Assembly: GCA_913046825.1 (NCBI GenBank)
Contig: CAJWTF010000143.1
Coordinates: forward strand, 1-9,657
DNA: 9,657 nt
DNA from: an uncultured Rickettsiales bacterium
GTDB lineage: Bacteria > Pseudomonadota > Alphaproteobacteria > UBA8366
Direction: 5' to 3'
Part shown: one piece after another, positions 6,817 through 9,657 of the stretch
Numbering within the stretch: the stretch's first letter is position 1
Layout: each line of letters starts with the position of its first letter
The notes under the pieces: generated by a model
What the model saw: the letters and a program-made list of their open reading frames with translations, nothing else
The model's database searches: none
Told to the model about the DNA's origin: nothing
Program-made: the position numbers and the translations under genes

Positions 6817-6822
6817 ACGATC

Positions 6823-6851
6823 AATATGACGCGCGGTTCCGAGTGCCGCAA
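6823..6851 (-). promoter_or_regulatory. Candidate promoter very close to the NDUFAF5-like start
   Basis: On the minus strand TTGCGG (6846-6851) and CATATT (6823-6828) are 17 bases apart. The -10 box ends only 6 bases before the ATG at 6816, so transcription would begin at or next to the start codon. This matches the lack of a Shine-Dalgarno and suggests a leaderless message. The boxes are partial matches only. Confidence 0.22.
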
Positions 6852-7051
6852 ATACCGTTCGCAGTCCGGCGAATACCTGCCTGAAGTTTCCATGTTCGTG
6901 TTAACCGACACAAAGGCGGAGATGAGGCGGTATCAGGAATGGAAATGAACTTCATCGGCCTAGCCAAACGGGACGGTGCTTCGACCTCTCCGCCCTTCGC
7001 GCCGTAAGCCGGCATACCTGCGTTGCGGCCTTTGCCCAGGCGACTATCAAT

Positions 7052-7806
7052 TTGATTTTCCCGCGGCGTTGTTTCGTGTGCGGTGAGCTGATCGACGCCG
7101 CCGGTGCTCTATGTGCAGATTGTTGGGGCGAGCTCTCGTTCATGGGGCCGCCGTGCTGTGTCTGTTGCGGCTACCCATTCGAATTCGCGGTAAGTCATGG
7201 AGCGCTTTGCGCTGCCTGCATGAAGCGCCCGCCACTCTTTGCGTCCGCCCGCTCGGCGTTGCTGTATGACGACGCCAGTCGACCCTTGGTGCTAGCTTTC
7301 AAACATGCAGATCGGATACGTTACGCCAACGCCTTTGGTCATTGGTTGGCACGGGTAGGGGCCGAATCTTTGCCGCAGGCGGACATGCTGGTGCCTGTCC
7401 CTTTACATCTTTGGCGGATGTTGCACCGCCGATGAATTAATCGTTGTTGCTTGCGCGGGGGCTGTCGCGCCTCACCGGGTGTCCAGTTACAACCGACATG
7501 TGGGTACGTCGTCGAAATACGGCCTCGCAAGGGCACTTGTTGCGCCGCGCCCGGGAGTGGAATTTCCGCAGAGCCTTCAAAGTTCGCGTGGATTGGAAGC
7601 CAATCTTGCGAGGGAAGGCGGCAATCTTAATCGATGATGTCCTGACGACCGGCGCCACGGTCGAGGCCTGCACTCGCGCATTGCGGGCAGGTGGTGCCGC
7701 GGAAGTTCATGTGCTGACTCCCGCGCGGGTGGTGCGCCGCAAGCCGGGTGAAGCGGTCACGTTTTGGTGTCGGGTGTGGCAAAATCGTGACCGACAATAT
7801 ATCTAA
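7052..7806 (+). pseudogene. comF: ComF-family phosphoribosyltransferase, broken in the middle
   Basis: Two adjacent frames together encode a full-length ComF (about 250 residues). The first (7052-7435) has the N-terminal zinc-finger cysteines (CFVCG, LCADC, CCVCCG, LCAAC), the FKHADR segment and VPVPLHLWRMLHRR. The second (from about 7441 to 7806) continues with SLLLARGLSRLTG, RRRNTASQGHL and the PRPP-binding loop LIDDVLTTGAT. At the join the family has R-R-F/Y-N-Q; here 8 bases (TGAATTAA, 7433-7440) stand where 9 are expected. They carry a TGA in the first frame and a TAA in the second, so at least two changes are needed to restore it. The TTG at 7052 is the only start codon in the frame, yet family-like residues (AQATINLIFPRRC) continue upstream to about 7030, and the frame is open to 6926 with no ATG, GTG or TTG. 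ComF homologues are linked to DNA uptake and PRPP-dependent transfer; the native substrate is unclear. Confidence 0.85.
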
Positions 7807-7828
7807 GAGGCAACGGGGACTCTCTTAG
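7803..7828 (+). promoter_or_regulatory. Hairpin overlapping the grxC ribosome binding site
   Basis: CTAAGAG (7803-7809) and CTCTTAG (7822-7828) are exact reverse complements around a 12-base loop, with one further G-U pair possible inside. The 3' arm includes the first bases of the grxC Shine-Dalgarno AGGA (7827-7830), and the 5' arm contains the comF stop codon (7804-7806). Folding could limit grxC translation unless ribosomes arrive from upstream. No T-run follows, so it does not look like a terminator. Confidence 0.35.
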
Positions 7829-7839
7829 GACTAAAAGAC

Positions 7840-8103
7840 ATGGCCAAAGTTGAAATTTACACCAGCCCGCTTTGTGGGTTTTGCCACGCTGCGAAACGCC
7901 TGTTGGATCAAAAGGGAATTGAATTCGAGGAATTCGACGTGATGTTAAAACCGTCGCTGAAGAAGGAAATGATGGCGCGCGCCGAGGGACGGCAAACGGT
8001 GCCGCAAATCTTTATCGATGATACCGGCATCGGCGGCTGCGACGAATTGCATGCGCTCGAGGCATCCGGAAAATTGGATGCGATGCTGAGCACCGGGCAA
8101 TGA
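7840..8103 (+). CDS. grxC: Glutaredoxin 3 (GrxC) with CGFC active site
   Basis: The 87-residue product is a complete thioredoxin-fold glutaredoxin. The active site is CGFC (Cys12-Gly13-Phe14-Cys15), followed by the cis-proline loop TVP at 53-55 and the glutathione-binding GGCDEL at 65-70. Glutaredoxins reduce disulfides and glutathionylated proteins in the cytoplasm using glutathione. Most GrxC proteins have CPYC and monothiol GrxD-type proteins have CGFS; CGFC combines the monothiol-like GF with the second cysteine, though I believe related alphaproteobacteria carry similar variants. The short chain and VEIYTSPLC start match GrxC and not GrxD, which is longer. AGGA at 7827-7830 precedes the ATG at 7840. 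The stop overlaps the start of the downstream amidase gene by ATGA, a translational-coupling arrangement. Confidence 0.92.
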   Translation: MAKVEIYTSPLCGFCHAAKRLLDQKGIEFEEFDVMLKPSLKKEMMARAEGRQTVPQIFIDDTGIGGCDELHALEASGKLDAMLSTGQ

Positions 8104-8957
8104 GCGATAAGCTGACGGTCGGATGCGTCCAACTGACTTCGACCACGGATATCGCCGAGAACATTAAAATTTCTAGCGATCTGATCCGTGAGGCGCACGG
8201 CCAAGGCGCGCAATTGATAGGCCTGCCCGAGGTCGTCAATCTGGTACAGCGAAGCCGCAGGAAATCCGCTGAGGTAGTGCGGACGGAAGACGAGGAAACC
8301 TCGCTCAAGGCGTATCGCGAGTTGGCGGCGGAATTGGGTGTCTGGCTGCACACGGGCTCGCTGGTGATCAAACTGCTGGACGATGAGCGCAACGTCAACC
8401 GCTCCTTCTTGATCGATGATATGGGAGCGATCGCCGCGACCTACGATAAAATTCATATGTTCGATGTTGACCTTGAGAACGGCGTCAGTTTCCGGGAATC
8501 GAAAGGCTTCCGGCCAGGTGACCGAGCCGTGGTTGCCGAGACGCCGTGGTGCGGTATCGGCATGACAGTCTGCTATGACGTGCGGTTTGCCTATCTGTAT
8601 CGCGCCTTGGCGAAAGCGGGGGCGAGCATTTTGATGGTCCCAGCGGCTTTCACCCGCCAGACCGGTGGCGCTCATTGGCATATACTGTTGCAAGCCCGCG
8701 CGATCGAGACTGGTTGTTTTGTTGTCGCCCCGGCGCAATGTGGAGATCACGAGGACGGCCGAGAGACCTATGGCCATTCGCTGATCATCGCACCGTGGGG
8801 CGAAATCATCGAGGATGGGGGCGAAGAGCCGGGCGTTATCACCGCCGAGCTGGATTTTGCATTGGTCGATAAAGCGCGCGGCATGGTGCCCGCCTTGTCG
8901 CACGACCGGGATTTCGCGCCCGCCGCACCGATTGGCCTTCGCCAAGCGGGCGAGTAA
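8100..8957 (+). CDS. Nit-type carbon-nitrogen hydrolase, probable deaminated glutathione amidase
   Basis: The 285-residue product is a nitrilase-superfamily amidase with the complete catalytic triad: Glu44 in GLPEVVN, Lys117 in YDKIHMFDVDL and Cys158 in MTVCYDVRF. The YDKIHMFDV segment and the length are typical of the Nit1/YbeM branch. Those enzymes hydrolyse deaminated glutathione, a side product of transaminases, to 2-oxoglutarate and cysteinylglycine. The protein lacks a signal and should be cytoplasmic. Its ATG at 8100 overlaps the grxC stop (ATGA), so the two are probably co-translated, and a glutathione-repair role beside a glutathione-dependent reductase makes sense. Other omega-amidase or carbamoylase substrates cannot be excluded from sequence. 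The next gene is convergent, 7 bases away. Confidence 0.88.
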   Translation: MSDKLTVGCVQLTSTTDIAENIKISSDLIREAHGQGAQLIGLPEVVNLVQRSRRKSAEVVRTEDEETSLKAYRELAAELGVWLHTGSLVIKLLDDERNVNRSFLIDDMGAIAATYDKIHMFDVDLENGVSFRESKGFRPGDRAVVAETPWCGIGMTVCYDVRFAYLYRALAKAGASILMVPAAFTRQTGGAHWHILLQARAIETGCFVVAPAQCGDHEDGRETYGHSLIIAPWGEIIEDGGEEPGVITAELDFALVDKARGMVPALSHDRDFAPAAPIGLRQAGE

Positions 8958-8964
8958 CGCTTGA

Positions 8965-9480
8965 TTACAGTTTGATTGCGGCTAATCGTTGGACCACTGC
9001 ATCCGACGGTTGGGTGCGCAACCCGTGTTCATAACCGATGATACGGAAGGTCGGTTTGAAGGCTGCCGCGAGCTCGCCGGACTTGAGTAGGAAATCCGGA
9101 TTACGGGGTCGTCCGAGCGATTCATTTCCAAGCGCGAAAGTCTCGTAGATAAGCAACCCTCCCGGCGTCACGGCGGCGCAAATGTCATCCAGAATATCGC
9201 GCCAAAGATAATTGGTGACCACCACGCAATCGAACGTGCGACCCTTGAGCGGGAATGGCTTGCGGCTCTCAAGATCGGCTTCGATGATCTCGGCATTGGA
9301 TAACTTCGTGAGAGCGGACACATCACGATCGAGAAAGGTGACGGTAAGGCCGCGCGCGCGCAGCCAGCGTCCGTTGCGCCCGCCGCCACAGGCCAGGTCG
9401 AGCGCGGTGCCTCCCGTCGATGTGAGCCTCGCGAAACGCTGAACCCAGGGCGACGGCACGGTTTGTCGGCGTTTGTTCAT
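8965..9480 (-). CDS. Small class I SAM-dependent methyltransferase (TehB/UbiE-like)
   Basis: The 171-residue product (from ATG 9480) carries SAM motif I as ALDLACGGGRNGRWL, about residues 26-40, then FLDRD (acidic residue for SAM ribose), EADLES, and a CVVVTNYLWRDI segment followed by PGGLLIYETFALGNE. This is the core Rossmann fold without added domains, as in TehB-like and other short methyltransferases; the substrate cannot be told. The frame stays open to another ATG at 9585, but that longer start would overlap the divergent DUF1178 gene starting at 9576, and the extra 35 residues (FRFNAVVVINLG...) look unlike the family. GGCGAG on the minus strand lies at suitable distance before 9480. 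It converges on the Nit gene. The position between Nit and DUF1178 suggests an insertion of this gene into an otherwise common order, but that is inference. Confidence 0.82.
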   Translation of the reverse strand: MNKRRQTVPSPWVQRFARLTSTGGTALDLACGGGRNGRWLRARGLTVTFLDRDVSALTKLSNAEIIEADLESRKPFPLKGRTFDCVVVTNYLWRDILDDICAAVTPGGLLIYETFALGNESLGRPRNPDFLLKSGELAAAFKPTFRIIGYEHGLRTQPSDAVVQRLAAIKL

Positions 9481-9575
9481 ATAACTCGCCGCGTTAAACG
9501 GCCTTGCAGCTTTGTGGTTCAATCGCCATTTATATCCGAGGTTTATGACAACAACAGCGTTGAATCGGAATTGCG

Positions 9576-9657
9576 ATGATTTCATTCAACATACGGTGCG
9601 AAAACGAACACGTCTTCGAGGCGTGGTTCAGCAACAGCACCGCTTATGAAGAACAGT
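9576..9657 (+). CDS. DUF1178 family protein, N-terminal fragment (runs off the window)
   Basis: The final 82 bases open an ATG frame giving MISFNIRCENEHVFEAWFSN and then STAYEEQ. DUF1178 proteins of alphaproteobacteria start M-I-x-Y/F-x-L/I-x-C-x-x-x-H-x-F-E-x-W-F-x-x-S, and this fits at Cys8, His12, Phe14-Glu15 and Trp17-Phe18. The family is small, soluble and of unknown function, with conserved cysteines that may bind metal. It often sits downstream of the grxC-Nit pair, as here except for the intervening methyltransferase. GGAA near 9567-9570 is a possible ribosome binding site. Only 27 codons are visible, so completeness cannot be judged. Confidence 0.8.
   Translation, partial: MISFNIRCENEHVFEAWFSNSTAYEEQ

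Noticed and set aside
6894..6950. Tiny plus-strand frame (MFVLTDTKAEMRRYQEWK) in the divergent region before comF
   Set aside because: Eighteen codons, no Shine-Dalgarno and no recognisable feature; likely chance.
7908..8945. Long open frame of 345 codons antisense to the Nit gene and grxC
   Set aside because: Both sense genes have complete catalytic motifs; the antisense product is low-complexity and spans two genes.
9481..9585. Upstream ATG start for the small methyltransferase
   Set aside because: It would overlap the divergent DUF1178 start and the added residues do not match the family; the region is better read as a shared intergenic and promoter stretch.

Overview
The window looks like a chromosomal housekeeping region of an alphaproteobacterium, probably Rhodospirillales-like. 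The base composition is moderately GC-rich. The gene order (secA, PpiC-type isomerase, argJ, mutT-type hydrolase, NDUFAF5-type methyltransferase, comF, grxC, nitrilase-family amidase, DUF1178) is one I associate with that class. The species assignment is inference. I see no phage, plasmid, insertion-sequence, CRISPR, tRNA or rRNA signal.

Layout: the first 37 bases are the 5' end of secA on the minus strand. A divergent intergenic region follows, then a plus-strand operon of an exported parvulin isomerase, argJ, a second strongly diverged argJ paralogue, and a fused GNAT acetyltransferase/Nudix hydrolase. Three minus-strand genes converge on this operon: a six-helix membrane protein of unknown function, a previously easy-to-miss 57-residue exported CxxCH (haem c-type) mini-protein, and an NDUFAF5-like methyltransferase-fold protein. 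Between the first two lies a paired REP/BIME-like palindromic repeat, which also supplies the stop codon of the mini-protein. Plus-strand genes then run comF (broken), grxC and a Nit-type amidase, the last two overlapping by ATGA. A small class I methyltransferase faces them on the minus strand. The last 82 bases are the start of a DUF1178 gene on the plus strand.

Functional themes are arginine biosynthesis (ArgJ), protein export and periplasmic folding (SecA, parvulin), nucleotide-pool sanitation (Nudix), probable respiratory complex I assembly (NDUFAF5-like), and glutathione redox and repair (Grx3 plus deaminated-glutathione amidase).

The most unusual items are four. The second ArgJ keeps the nucleophilic threonine but has lost several substrate-pocket residues and the C-terminal tail. 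The comF gene carries two independent lesions in one conserved motif. The small CxxCH protein ends inside a repeat. The glutaredoxin has a CGFC active site, intermediate between the usual dithiol and monothiol forms.
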